DNA from: UBA3910 sp002391465 | Lineage (GTDB): Bacteria; Bacillota; Limnochordia; Darwinibacteriales; Darwinibacteriaceae | Reading direction: 5' to 3' | DNA length: 64,000 bases | Assembly (NCBI GenBank): GCA_030054835.1 | Contig: JASGVS010000031.1 | Coordinates: 1-64,000, forward strand | Shown: positions 17,479-24,919 of the stretch, one piece after another | Layout: each line of letters opens with the position of its first letter | How positions within the stretch are numbered: the first letter of the stretch is position 1 | Made by a program: the position numbers and the translations under genes | Notes under the pieces: generated by a model | What the model was told of the DNA's origin: nothing | What the model saw: only the letters and a program-made list of their open reading frames with translations | The model's database searches: none

Positions 17479-18218
17479 GATTTGATCGATCCTTATTCTT
17501 AGAAACTCTAAAACAAGGTCTGTCTGTCCAAGGTCTCACAGTGTCAGCGGATTCATTGGAGCTGATGGTCCAGTACGCTGAGGCAATCGCTGTGACAAAT
17601 GAGTCACTGAATCTAACGCGTTTAGTGGAGCCGGCGGAAATGGCAATCAAAAATTTCCTAGACAGCCTAACCATTCTCCGTTCAGATGTGTTGGCTGAAT
17701 TGCCGGAAGAACTCCACTGCCTCGATTTGGGTACAGGAGCAGGGTTTCCTGGTGTACCTTTGGCAATAGTAAAACCCAACTGGCGGTGGGTGCTCCTGGA
17801 TTCAACGCGGAAGAGGCTTAACTTCATTGCCGAAACGGCTGAAGAGTTGGGACTGACCAATGTAAGCACTCTGCACGCTCGGGCTGAAGATGCCGGCCAG
17901 GAACCCGAACACCGCGAGGCCTATCATCTAGTTGTGAGCCGGGCGGTGGCAGAACTACCAGTTCTGCTGGAATTGTGTGCTCCATTGGTTGCAGTGGGTG
18001 GCATCGTTGCTGCTTACAAAGGCAGTGAGGCGGCCGAGGAATTGGCTAGAAGCGAAAAGGCTCAAAGGGAATTGAATCTTGGGCTGGAAAAGGTGGCTTG
18101 TTTGGATCTTCCGCAGCAGATGGGTTCCCGCAGTCTCCTCCTTTTTAAGAAGACTGGCCCGCTTGCGGAACGGTATCCGCGCCGGGCGGGTATTGTGCAG
18201 AAACGGCCGCTTATTTAG
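17475..18218 (+). CDS. rsmG: 16S rRNA (guanine-N7)-methyltransferase RsmG
   Basis: A 247-residue SAM-dependent methyltransferase that modifies G527 of 16S rRNA. The SAM-binding motif DLGTGAGFPGVPLAI is near residues 78-92, with WVLLDSTRKRLNFI after it and VVSRAVAELPVLLELCAPL further on. The basic C-terminal tail YPRRAGIVQKRPL is typical of the family. It is translationally coupled to mnmG and ends in a strong terminator. Confidence 0.96.
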   Translation: MRFDRSLFLETLKQGLSVQGLTVSADSLELMVQYAEAIAVTNESLNLTRLVEPAEMAIKNFLDSLTILRSDVLAELPEELHCLDLGTGAGFPGVPLAIVKPNWRWVLLDSTRKRLNFIAETAEELGLTNVSTLHARAEDAGQEPEHREAYHLVVSRAVAELPVLLELCAPLVAVGGIVAAYKGSEAAEELARSEKAQRELNLGLEKVACLDLPQQMGSRSLLLFKKTGPLAERYPRRAGIVQKRPLI

Positions 18219-18225
18219 GAAATTG

Positions 18226-18252
18226 GACGCTCCCAGAAGGGGGCGTCTTTTT
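18226..18252 (+). terminator. Terminator after rsmG
   Basis: GACGCTCCC-AGAA-GGGGGCGTC followed by TTTTTT. Confidence 0.9.
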
Positions 18253-18327
18253 TGATATGGAGCTTGCAGGAAGGAACTCCCTTTTGGAACGAGAATAGAT
18301 TACACAACAAGCGAAGAGGTGAGTCCC

Positions 18328-19197
18328 GTGAGATTGACTGATCTTCTTATGAACAGAAAGCGAAGCAGTGGGTCTGGAGAGACTGGCCAGGATAAATGGA
18401 GACAGGAAGTTCAGGCAATACCGATAGAGCTCGTTACGCCAGGCAAATTTCAACCCAGGACAGAGTTTGATGATGGGGCCCTGGAGGAATTGGCTGCCTC
18501 CATCAAATTGCATGGCCTGCTTCAGCCCATTTTGGTGCGGCCTTCTACAATAGGCTACGAGGTTATTGTCGGGGAGCGCAGACTGCGGGCTTGTAAGCTG
18601 CTGGGCTGGGAAGTAATTCCCGCCGTTGTGCGGGAAGTGAAGGATAAGGAAGCGGCTGAATACGCCCTAATTGAGAATCTACAGCGGGAAGACCTACATG
18701 TTTTAGAGGTTGCTGAGGGCTATGAGCGGCTGCTGCGGGAGTTTGACATGACCCAAGAGCAGCTGGCAGAGCGGTTGGGGATCAGCCAAGCCAATGTGGC
18801 GAACAAACTGCGCCTGCTCAAATTGCCCGTTTCCGTGAGGGAGATTATTTCCCGGGAAATGTTGAGTGAACGGCATGGTCGGGCACTTCTCCGCCTGGAA
18901 ACAGAAGCAGATCAGCTGCGTGTTGCCAAGAGAGTGGCTGCAGACAAGCTTAGTGTCAAAGAAACGGAACGGCTTGTGGACCAAATCCTGCGGGACAAGC
19001 AGGAAAGGGTAGGCAGCCAAGGCAGCCGGAAGTTGATTATAAAGGATCTTCGCTTGTTTACGAACAGCATCCGTCAATTGATCGGAACACTGAAAGAAAG
19101 CGGTTTGAACGTATCGTTAGAAGAAGAAGAGGACGAGAAGGAATACCAGATCATCGTAACAGTAGAGAAACCAGTGGGTGGTGAGAATAATGGCTAG
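18328..19197 (+). CDS. noc: Nucleoid occlusion protein Noc (ParB family)
   Basis: A 289-residue ParB-like CTPase-type protein. It has the N-terminal LVTPGKFQPRTEFDDGALEELAASI segment, the GERRLRACKLLGW motif (ParB box II, CTP-binding), IENLQREDLHVLEVAEGY, and a helix-turn-helix around TQEQLAERLGISQANVANKLRLL. Its place between rsmG and parA, plus a second ParB-like gene downstream, identifies it as Noc rather than Spo0J. Noc stops septum formation over the nucleoid. GTG at 18328 is preferred because GAGGTGAG precedes it; GTG at 18319 is possible. An exact Noc-binding site lies within the gene. Confidence 0.88.
   Translation: MRLTDLLMNRKRSSGSGETGQDKWRQEVQAIPIELVTPGKFQPRTEFDDGALEELAASIKLHGLLQPILVRPSTIGYEVIVGERRLRACKLLGWEVIPAVVREVKDKEAAEYALIENLQREDLHVLEVAEGYERLLREFDMTQEQLAERLGISQANVANKLRLLKLPVSVREIISREMLSERHGRALLRLETEADQLRVAKRVAADKLSVKETERLVDQILRDKQERVGSQGSRKLIIKDLRLFTNSIRQLIGTLKESGLNVSLEEEEDEKEYQIIVTVEKPVGGENNG
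18847..18860. promoter_or_regulatory. Noc-binding site (NBS) inside noc
   Basis: ATTTCCCGGGAAAT, a perfect 14-bp palindrome identical to the Bacillus Noc-binding consensus. Confidence 0.75.
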
Positions 19198-19954
19198 GAC
19201 AATTGCCGTAGTCAATCAAAAGGGCGGTGTAGGAAAGAGCACCACAGCGGTAAACCTCGGTGCCTACCTGGCCATCGAAGGCCAGCGTGTGCTGCTTGTT
19301 GATATCGATCCCCAGGGAAACGCCTCCAGCGGGGTCGGTATTGATAAGGGTTTGGTGCAGCGCTGTATGTATGCGGTCATGATTGAAGGGGAAAAGATCG
19401 AAACCATTATTGAAGAGACAGAGGTTGAAAATTTTCACGTGGCGCCGGCAACCATTGATCTAGCCGGAGCCGAAATTGAGCTAGTTTCCATTATTTCCCG
19501 TGAGTTCAGGCTGAAAAAGGCCTTGGAACCGGTTCAAGACCGCTACGATTACATCATTTTAGACGCTCCTCCGTCCTTAGGCCTTCTCACGATCAACGGG
19601 TTGACTGCTGCAAATTCGGTGTTAGTGCCTATCCAGTGTGAATACTACGCCTTAGAGGGATTGAGCCAGTTGGTGAGCACCATCGCCATGGTGCAGGAGC
19701 ATTTGAACCCTGACTTGGAATGGGAGGGCGTACTCATGACCATGTATGATGTGCGCACAAACCTCAGCCAGCAGGTGATTGACGATGTGCGTACCTATTT
19801 CCAAAACACGGTTCGCGTTTACGACTCTGTTATTCCCCGCAACGTCCGCCTTGGTGAGGCACCCAGTTTCGGGGAACCCATAGCCATATATGACCCTAAA
19901 TCAAAGGGAGCACAGGCTTACCAAAGCCTAGCCCGGGAGGTCTTAAACTCATGA
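19190..19954 (+). CDS. parA: Chromosome partitioning ATPase ParA/Soj
   Basis: A 254-residue deviant Walker ATPase. The motif KGGVGKSTTAVNLGAYLA at residues 10-27 carries the signature lysine, and DIDPQGNASSGVG and DAPPSLGLLTINGL follow. It works with ParB and parS to segregate origins, and in Bacillus also regulates DnaA. The ATG at 19190 lies behind GGTGGTGAG and overlaps the end of noc; its stop overlaps the parB ATG. Confidence 0.97.
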   Translation: MARTIAVVNQKGGVGKSTTAVNLGAYLAIEGQRVLLVDIDPQGNASSGVGIDKGLVQRCMYAVMIEGEKIETIIEETEVENFHVAPATIDLAGAEIELVSIISREFRLKKALEPVQDRYDYIILDAPPSLGLLTINGLTAANSVLVPIQCEYYALEGLSQLVSTIAMVQEHLNPDLEWEGVLMTMYDVRTNLSQQVIDDVRTYFQNTVRVYDSVIPRNVRLGEAPSFGEPIAIYDPKSKGAQAYQSLAREVLNS

Positions 19955-20787
19955 GTACACAGAGATTGGGAAAGGGGCTGCGGGCCCTAATCCCACAGGC
20001 GGATGAGAAGTTCGGTTTGGATATTCAGGACATTGCCCTGGACAAGATAGAACCTAACCCATATCAGCCCCGTCAGCATTTTGACCAAGCGCGCTTAGAG
20101 GAATTGGCCCAATCAATTAAGGAATTTGGGCTGTTAGAACCGGTTATTGTGCGTAGGAAAGGTACCGTGTATGAATTGGCAGCTGGTGAACGCCGGGTGC
20201 GGGCCGCCCAACTAGCTGGGTTGGAGGAAATACCTGCCATAGTTCGGGACTACGACGACTTGGAAATGATGCAGGTGGGATTAATTGAAAACCTGCAGCG
20301 GGAAAACCTGAATCCTATTGAGGAGGCAGAGGGGTTCCGCATCTTAATGGACAAGTTCGGTTTGACGCAGAATGAGGTCGCGGAAGCTGTAGGTAAGAGC
20401 AGGCCAAGTGTGGCCAATGCACTGCGACTCTTAAACTTAGGCGATGAGGAACGGCGTCTGGTGGAAACGGGCGAACTTTCGGTTGGGCATGCCAAGGTAC
20501 TGCTCGGTGTAGGACAGTCCAAACTTCGCTTAGAGTTGGCCAGGCGAGTGGTCAAGGAAGGGTTAAGTGTGCGGCAACTGGAGCAGTTAGTGGAGAAAGG
20601 GAAAAATGTTCCACGTGGAACATCGAGGAAAAAGGATCCCGAAATTGCTGCTTTGGAGGATGACCTACAGCGTCATTTGGGCACAAAGGTGTCGTTGTCA
20701 TATAGAAAGGGCACAGGGAAAATCAGTATCTCTTACTATTCCGACGAAGAACTCGAGCGTTTATTGGATATGCTGCGCAGTTTATAG
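19951..20787 (+). CDS. parB: Chromosome partitioning protein ParB/Spo0J
   Basis: A 278-residue ParB CTPase clamp. The N-terminus holds the short basic ParA-activating segment (MSTQRLGKGLRALIPQ). Residues about 30-130 are the CTP-binding region with PNPYQPRQHFD, GERRVRAAQLAGL and LIENLQRENLNPIEEAEGF. The helix-turn-helix is near LTQNEVAEAVGKSRPSVANALRLL, and the C-terminal dimerisation domain ends with SDEELERLLDMLRSL. One parS lies in the coding sequence and another in its terminator. Confidence 0.97.
   Translation: MSTQRLGKGLRALIPQADEKFGLDIQDIALDKIEPNPYQPRQHFDQARLEELAQSIKEFGLLEPVIVRRKGTVYELAAGERRVRAAQLAGLEEIPAIVRDYDDLEMMQVGLIENLQRENLNPIEEAEGFRILMDKFGLTQNEVAEAVGKSRPSVANALRLLNLGDEERRLVETGELSVGHAKVLLGVGQSKLRLELARRVVKEGLSVRQLEQLVEKGKNVPRGTSRKKDPEIAALEDDLQRHLGTKVSLSYRKGTGKISISYYSDEELERLLDMLRSL
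20607..20622. promoter_or_regulatory. parS: parS site 1 (within parB)
   Basis: TGTTCCACGTGGAACA, exact 16-bp parS palindrome. Confidence 0.93.
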
Positions 20788-20803
20788 TTTCAAAGGTAAT
20801 GGC

Positions 20804-20839
20804 AAAAGGGTATGTTCCACGTGGAACATACCCTTTTTT
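20804..20839 (+). terminator. parB terminator containing parS site 2
   Basis: A perfect 34-bp inverted repeat (20804-20837) with AAAAGGG arms ending in a T run. Its centre, 20813-20828, is the parS sequence TGTTCCACGTGGAACA. Confidence 0.85.
20813..20828. promoter_or_regulatory. parS: parS site 2 (in the parB terminator)
   Basis: TGTTCCACGTGGAACA, exact match, 26 bases after the parB stop. Confidence 0.93.
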
Positions 20840-21184
20840 GATGTCTTCCCAGCGTTCTGTTGACATCTGCCAGTCTGACACTAAACCGGGGGCCTGACAG
20901 TCCGTTCCGCATGAATGCCACTAGACTGAGGGGGCTGTATTGCGGATGACTTTGACCCGACTATGGGCTCCATCTACAAATGACGGCTTATGGAAGAAAC
21001 AGAAATGTTCCACGTGGAACATTGTTGGCGTTCGCTCGCCAAGGCAGCTTGAGCTGTGGTTGTGTATAGTTGTAAAGCTAAGTGGGGGATCGTTTTGAAC
21101 ACCATTGGTAATGGCTTGTGTAAATTCGGGCGAGCGACACGGTGGAAGCACTGAGGACACGGAGCCTGGAGAAAGCGGTTTAAA
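20840..21184. other. Gene-free segment around parS site 3
   Basis: No convincing gene on either strand. Apart from parS site 3 and a short unexplained stretch rich in ordinary mixed sequence, nothing recognisable is seen. Confidence 0.6.
21006..21021. promoter_or_regulatory. parS: parS site 3
   Basis: TGTTCCACGTGGAACA in the gene-free stretch between parB and yyaC. Confidence 0.93.
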
Positions 21185-21210
21185 GGAAATGTTCCACGTG
21201 GAACATTTCC
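21185..21210 (-). terminator. 26-bp palindrome with parS site 4, possible yyaC terminator
   Basis: A perfect 26-bp inverted repeat starts three bases after the yyaC stop codon on the minus strand and is followed there by CTTTAAA. It contains parS at 21190-21205. Hairpin position fits a terminator, but the T run is short. Confidence 0.5.
21190..21205. promoter_or_regulatory. parS: parS site 4
   Basis: TGTTCCACGTGGAACA, exact match, next to the end of yyaC. Confidence 0.93.
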
Positions 21211-21213
21211 CTG

Positions 21214-21801
21214 CTAGTTACTCGCCAGGGCCACTTCCGTCCGAACTTGCTTAACGCCGAGGCAGAGGGTTAAAGCCTCCGTTATTACATCGGCCATCCG
21301 TATCACCAAGCTGAGCCGGGTGTTTTGGAGAACAACGTGTTCCATATAACCTGCTACATTTACAACCCCAATGAGATGGTAATCTCCCACAGCAGGAAGT
21401 TTTTTATTTACGCCGCTGCCCGGCTCCAAGGGACCCTGTTTGAGAGTGATATAGCCTATATTCCTGGCTCGGCCCAGACAGGCGTCTATAGCCAACACTG
21501 TACTGGGGCGACCGAACTCGTGGATTTTTTGGCACGTTTCCTGGAGGTTAAGGGCATGTACCGGTTCGTGGATATTCCCGTGGATTCTCACATGCGCGGG
21601 AATGAGTCCCTCCTCCTGTCTGCTGAGCAGATTCGAACCTACCAGGGGGCCGAGGGCGTCACCCGTGGAACGATCGGTGCCCACACAGACCACATCTATT
21701 TCACTGGAGAGGGAAACTGAACTGAGGGCAACGGCTAAGTGTGCTGCGGCCAATGGATCCTGCCAATGAATTCGCCCGAGAACATCACTCTGTAACGGCA
21801 T
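21214..21801 (-). CDS. yyaC: Spore protease YyaC (DUF1256)
   Basis: A 195-residue protein of the DUF1256/YyaC family, which is related to the Gpr spore protease fold. Key strings are VCVGTDRSTGDALGPLVG (residues about 38-55), EPVHALNL, AIDACLGRARNIG, PGSGVNKKLPAVGD and VLQNTRLSLVIRMA. yyaC is next to spo0J in Bacillus too, but here it is convergent with parB. It is a sporulation marker. A CATATAAT sequence at 21859-21852 on the minus strand resembles a mother-cell sigma -10 element, without a clear -35. Confidence 0.9.
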   Translation of the reverse strand: MPLQSDVLGRIHWQDPLAAAHLAVALSSVSLSSEIDVVCVGTDRSTGDALGPLVGSNLLSRQEEGLIPAHVRIHGNIHEPVHALNLQETCQKIHEFGRPSTVLAIDACLGRARNIGYITLKQGPLEPGSGVNKKLPAVGDYHLIGVVNVAGYMEHVVLQNTRLSLVIRMADVITEALTLCLGVKQVRTEVALASN

Positions 21802-21878
21802 AGTACACCTCCGCTGTAGGATACTTGTCTTAATTTATGCCGTTTGACAGAATTATATGCACGAATGGAAGGGACAAA

Positions 21879-22940
21879 ATGGGAATAGGATCAAGCGGGG
21901 GTGGTACGGTGGATTTGCTGGGGGTTGTGGGTTTATATATTGGTGGAGTAATTGGGGCAGGCTTTGCCTCAGGCCAAGAGCTGACAGTCTTTTTCCTCCG
22001 TTTTGGCCGGGGCGGTTTGGCCGGTGTGCTGGTCACGGTGGCCCTATTGACCGTGGGATCTGGGCTGGTATTGGAGTTTTGCGCTGAACGGGGGATTACA
22101 TCTTATCGCGGCCTATTCCAGGCGTTTGGCTTTCACCGCACTGGCCCCTTTGAATGGGCCTATTCTTTCATATTAATTATGGGTAACGCAGTAATGTTGG
22201 CTGGCTGTGCAGCGCTGGGAGCAGAAGCGGGATGGAGCGAACCTTACAGGCTGCTTACGGGCGTGCTTCTACTTGTTGTTTTAAGCAGCGGACGCCGGGG
22301 TATTCTAGGTGTGAGTCGCTGGCTTGGACCCTTTATCGGCCTCTTTATGATTGTCCTTGCAGCCAAGCAACTCCAGAGTTCTGAAATAAAGGTGGCCCAC
22401 TTCTCGGAAGAGAGCGTTTTGCGCGGAATGGAGGCGGGTCTCCTTTATGCTTCGTATAACCTCGGTTTCTCGGTTGCCGTACTGGCAGCCGTTTCGGGCC
22501 TGTTCACCCGTGCTCAACAGCGTCGGGCCTTCGCCGTAATAAGCAACCTGCTTTTGGGTTCGGCACTGCTCCTTCTCACCCTGGCCCTCAGCACTCTGCC
22601 TCCACATCAGTTGGACGTACAACTACCTGTTTTAGGGATAGCTGCTGCAGGCGGGCCTGTAATTCTCAGCTGCTATCGTTTTGTGCTCTGGGCCTCCATG
22701 TACACAACCGCCCTTGCCAACAGCTTCGCCCTCACCGGGCGTCTAACAGAAAAGGGCAGGCTGAGCTGGCGATGGTCAGCTTGGTGGGTGATTGTGTTTT
22801 CTATCACATTGTCTTACATAGGCTTTTCAGCCTTGATTCGAATCGTCTATCCCCTCTTGGGTTTGGCGGTGCTTTGGTTTTTCCTGAATCTCATTTGGTG
22901 GCGGTGGCGCACTGTCAAGTTATGGGATGGCAATTTCTAG
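21879..22940 (+). CDS. YkvI-like multi-span membrane protein
   Basis: About 353 residues with roughly ten hydrophobic segments. The first segment, LLGVVGLYIGGVIGAGFASGQELTVFF, is typical of the YkvI family, distantly related to amino-acid/cation symporters of the LeuT fold; GAGFASGQE is its signature. The substrate is unknown. I choose ATG 21879, preceded by GGAAGGG at normal spacing, over ATG 21837. It diverges from yyaC and seems to stand alone. Confidence 0.75.
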   Translation: MGIGSSGGGTVDLLGVVGLYIGGVIGAGFASGQELTVFFLRFGRGGLAGVLVTVALLTVGSGLVLEFCAERGITSYRGLFQAFGFHRTGPFEWAYSFILIMGNAVMLAGCAALGAEAGWSEPYRLLTGVLLLVVLSSGRRGILGVSRWLGPFIGLFMIVLAAKQLQSSEIKVAHFSEESVLRGMEAGLLYASYNLGFSVAVLAAVSGLFTRAQQRRAFAVISNLLLGSALLLLTLALSTLPPHQLDVQLPVLGIAAAGGPVILSCYRFVLWASMYTTALANSFALTGRLTEKGRLSWRWSAWWVIVFSITLSYIGFSALIRIVYPLLGLAVLWFFLNLIWWRWRTVKLWDGNF

Positions 22941-22997
22941 CTATTCGTCAACTCTTTAGGTATAATAAAGGAACAAGAAAAGAAGGCGGTGATTTAT

Positions 22998-23525
22998 TTG
23001 CCATCCGATAGACAAGAACTATACGACCAGGCCCTGTTTTTCCTGGAAAAATGGGACTTGGATAAGGCGGAGGAAACACTGCGCAAGTTGATCGAACTTG
23101 AGCCAGAATTCGCCCCGGCCTGGAACAAGCTCGGGGTACTCTTCGCTAGACGCAAAGACCTGCGCCAGGCAGAAGAATGCTTTGAAGAGGCCCTCCGGCT
23201 TGATCCGCGCATGGCCGAACCCCATTCCAACTTGGGCAACATTTACTTGGAACGGGGCTGGTTCGACCGGGCGAAAAGCTCCTACGAACAGGCTTTGGTG
23301 CTCGATCCGGGCAACCCGACCGCAACCCACAATCTGGGTGTGCTCTACCGTAAGACGGGCGATATTGGTAAAGGTGTGAGTCTGCTGAAACAGGCTAACA
23401 GAGCAGATCGGGCTAAATTCCGCCGGGAAGCGCGAACATCGCCCGAAGCCAAACGCATACTCAGGGTTGGCTGGGCGATAATCGGATTGATTGCGATAAT
23501 TCTCTTCTGGATTTTTAACAGATAG
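22998..23525 (+). CDS. TPR repeat protein with C-terminal membrane anchor
   Basis: About 175 residues. Three to four tetratricopeptide repeats span about 5-130 (WDLDKAEETLRKLIELEPEF, RQAEECFEEALRLDPRMAEP, DRAKSSYEQALVLDPGNPTA), followed by a basic linker and a single C-terminal membrane segment (VGWAIIGLIAIILFWIF). A TTG start at 22998 fits the long ribosome site AAGGCGGTGAT; the GTG at 22989 lies inside that site. A TATAAT at 22961-22966 is the only promoter hint. Such tail-anchored TPR proteins act as scaffolds; the partner is unknown. Confidence 0.75.
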   Translation: MPSDRQELYDQALFFLEKWDLDKAEETLRKLIELEPEFAPAWNKLGVLFARRKDLRQAEECFEEALRLDPRMAEPHSNLGNIYLERGWFDRAKSSYEQALVLDPGNPTATHNLGVLYRKTGDIGKGVSLLKQANRADRAKFRREARTSPEAKRILRVGWAIIGLIAIILFWIFNR

Positions 23526-23534
23526 TCCACAAGG

Positions 23535-23558
23535 TTATCCACAATGGATTGTGGATAA
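23535..23558. promoter_or_regulatory. Inverted pair of perfect DnaA boxes
   Basis: TTATCCACA (23535-23543) and TGTGGATAA (23550-23558) face each other with a 6-base gap, 11.5 kb from oriC. Confidence 0.7.
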
Positions 23559-23572
23559 TGTGTATAGCTTGG

Positions 23573-23662
23573 CTAACGCGGGCGGCGCCTGCGCCAAATG
23601 AGGATCATTGTTTTTTGGCGTGCTTTTAAGAAAGGGTCGAGAATCCGTTTCAGTAAACCCAT
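23573..23662 (-). CDS. Possible small basic peptide, 29 residues
   Basis: On the minus strand an ATG with AGGGGGG eight bases upstream opens a 29-codon frame: MGLLKRILDPFLKARQ then KTMILIWRRRRPR. The product would be a short amphipathic, arginine-tailed peptide. I recognise no family. It lies in the 277-bp gap between the TPR gene and gcvT and could be chance. Confidence 0.3.
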   Translation of the reverse strand: MGLLKRILDPFLKARQKTMILIWRRRRPR

Positions 23663-23802
23663 TGTCTTTCCCCCCTAAAGGCCCACTCTCGTCTATTATC
23701 CTATACCGTTGGGGTGGGATGTGTGACAGAAGGAGAAACGCTTTTCGGGGAGAAGTACGCCTGCAGAGGATGATTATGGATACGGAGGAAAGGGGAGGGA
23801 AC

Positions 23803-24879
23803 GTGAAGCAAACACCATTGACCAACAAACACAAAGCCTTAGGGGCTAGAATGGTCGATTACGCCGGGTGGGAGATGCCTGTGCAGTATGCCGGGCTGAT
23901 CGAGGAACACCTTACTGTCAGATCGAAAGTGGGCCTGTTCGACTTAACCCACATGGGCGAGTTTGAACTAACCGGCCCCGGTGCCTTGGCCACCTTGAAC
24001 TCAGTGACCACGAACGATCCCAGCAGCTTGGCGGTGGGGGAAATTCAGTATACCTGCCTTACTAACGAACAGGGCGGGATTATTGACGACATTTTGGTCT
24101 ACCGCACGGAGAACGGGTTTTTATTGGTTGTGAACGCGGCCAACACCGCAAAGGATTGGGATTGGATCAAAGGACGCCTCCAGCCCGCAACGGAGCTGAA
24201 GGATCTCACGTCTGACCTGGCCTTAATTGCTGTGCAGGGTCCCCTGTCAGCGCCTTTGGTGGAGGAAACGTTGGGTATTTCGGTTGAGGATATTAAGAAC
24301 TACACCTTTATCGAAACGGAATATCAAGGCAGCCCACTCCTCCTTTCCCGGACCGGCTACACGGGTGAGGATGGCTTTGAGCTGTATTTCCCCAACGCAG
24401 TGGCAGAACAGCTCTGGGATGATCTCATGGCTAAGGGGCAAAAGCACGGTGTAGCGCCCATTGGTCTTGGAGCCCGGGATACTCTGCGTCTGGAGATGAG
24501 AATGCCCCTCTACGGCAACGACGTGTGGGAAGAGACAACACCCTACGAGGCTGGCTTGGGCCGTTTCGTGAAACTGGATAAGGGCCAGTTTGTGGGCAGG
24601 GAAGTGCTGCAGAAGCAGAAAGAGGAAGGCGTGGGCCGTAGATTAATCGCCTTTAAGATGCTGGAGAAGGGTATTCCCCGCCAAGGATACCCCCTGCTCA
24701 ACGCAGAAGACGAGGAAATTGGCGTTGTAACCAGCGGTACCCATTCCCCATCCTTGGACCAGCCCATCGGTATGGGGTATGTAAAGGCCGAGTATGCCAA
24801 AGCGGGTACTGTTATCACGGTTCAGATTAGAAAACGGCAGGCAAAAGCCGAGATTATTAAAGGACGCTTTCTAAGTTAG
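23803..24879 (+). CDS. gcvT: Glycine cleavage system T protein (aminomethyltransferase)
   Basis: A 358-residue tetrahydrofolate-dependent aminomethyltransferase that takes the methylamine group from lipoyl-GcvH and releases ammonia and methylene-THF. It shows VDYAGWEMPVQY near the start, FDLTHMGEFELTGP, the folate-site region SRTGYTGEDGFELYFP and GLGARDTLRLEMRMPLYGND. The GTG at 23803 (KQTPLTNKHKALGARM) behind GGGGAGG gives the normal family length; a longer frame begins at 23608 but is not supported. It is first gene of the gcv operon. Confidence 0.95.
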   Translation: MKQTPLTNKHKALGARMVDYAGWEMPVQYAGLIEEHLTVRSKVGLFDLTHMGEFELTGPGALATLNSVTTNDPSSLAVGEIQYTCLTNEQGGIIDDILVYRTENGFLLVVNAANTAKDWDWIKGRLQPATELKDLTSDLALIAVQGPLSAPLVEETLGISVEDIKNYTFIETEYQGSPLLLSRTGYTGEDGFELYFPNAVAEQLWDDLMAKGQKHGVAPIGLGARDTLRLEMRMPLYGNDVWEETTPYEAGLGRFVKLDKGQFVGREVLQKQKEEGVGRRLIAFKMLEKGIPRQGYPLLNAEDEEIGVVTSGTHSPSLDQPIGMGYVKAEYAKAGTVITVQIRKRQAKAEIIKGRFLS

Positions 24880-24887
24880 AAGTAATT

Positions 24888-24901
24888 ATTTCCTGGGAAA
24901 T
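24888..24901. promoter_or_regulatory. Near-match to a Noc-binding site
   Basis: ATTTCCTGGGAAAT differs from the 14-bp Noc consensus at one central base. It lies between gcvT and gcvH. Confidence 0.35.
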
Positions 24902-24919
24902 TAAAAAGGAGGTTCAAAG

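Noticed and set aside
20921..21160. 79-residue minus-strand frame in the parS region
   Set aside because: No ribosome site, no recognisable pattern, and it reads through a parS palindrome.
21844..21872. TTGACA as a promoter for the YkvI-like gene
   Set aside because: No -10 element lies 16-18 bases downstream; the T/A-rich TATATG is too close.
23663..23802. Glycine riboswitch upstream of gcvT
   Set aside because: A GGAGAAA and some purine-rich pieces are present, but I cannot find the two conserved glycine aptamer cores.
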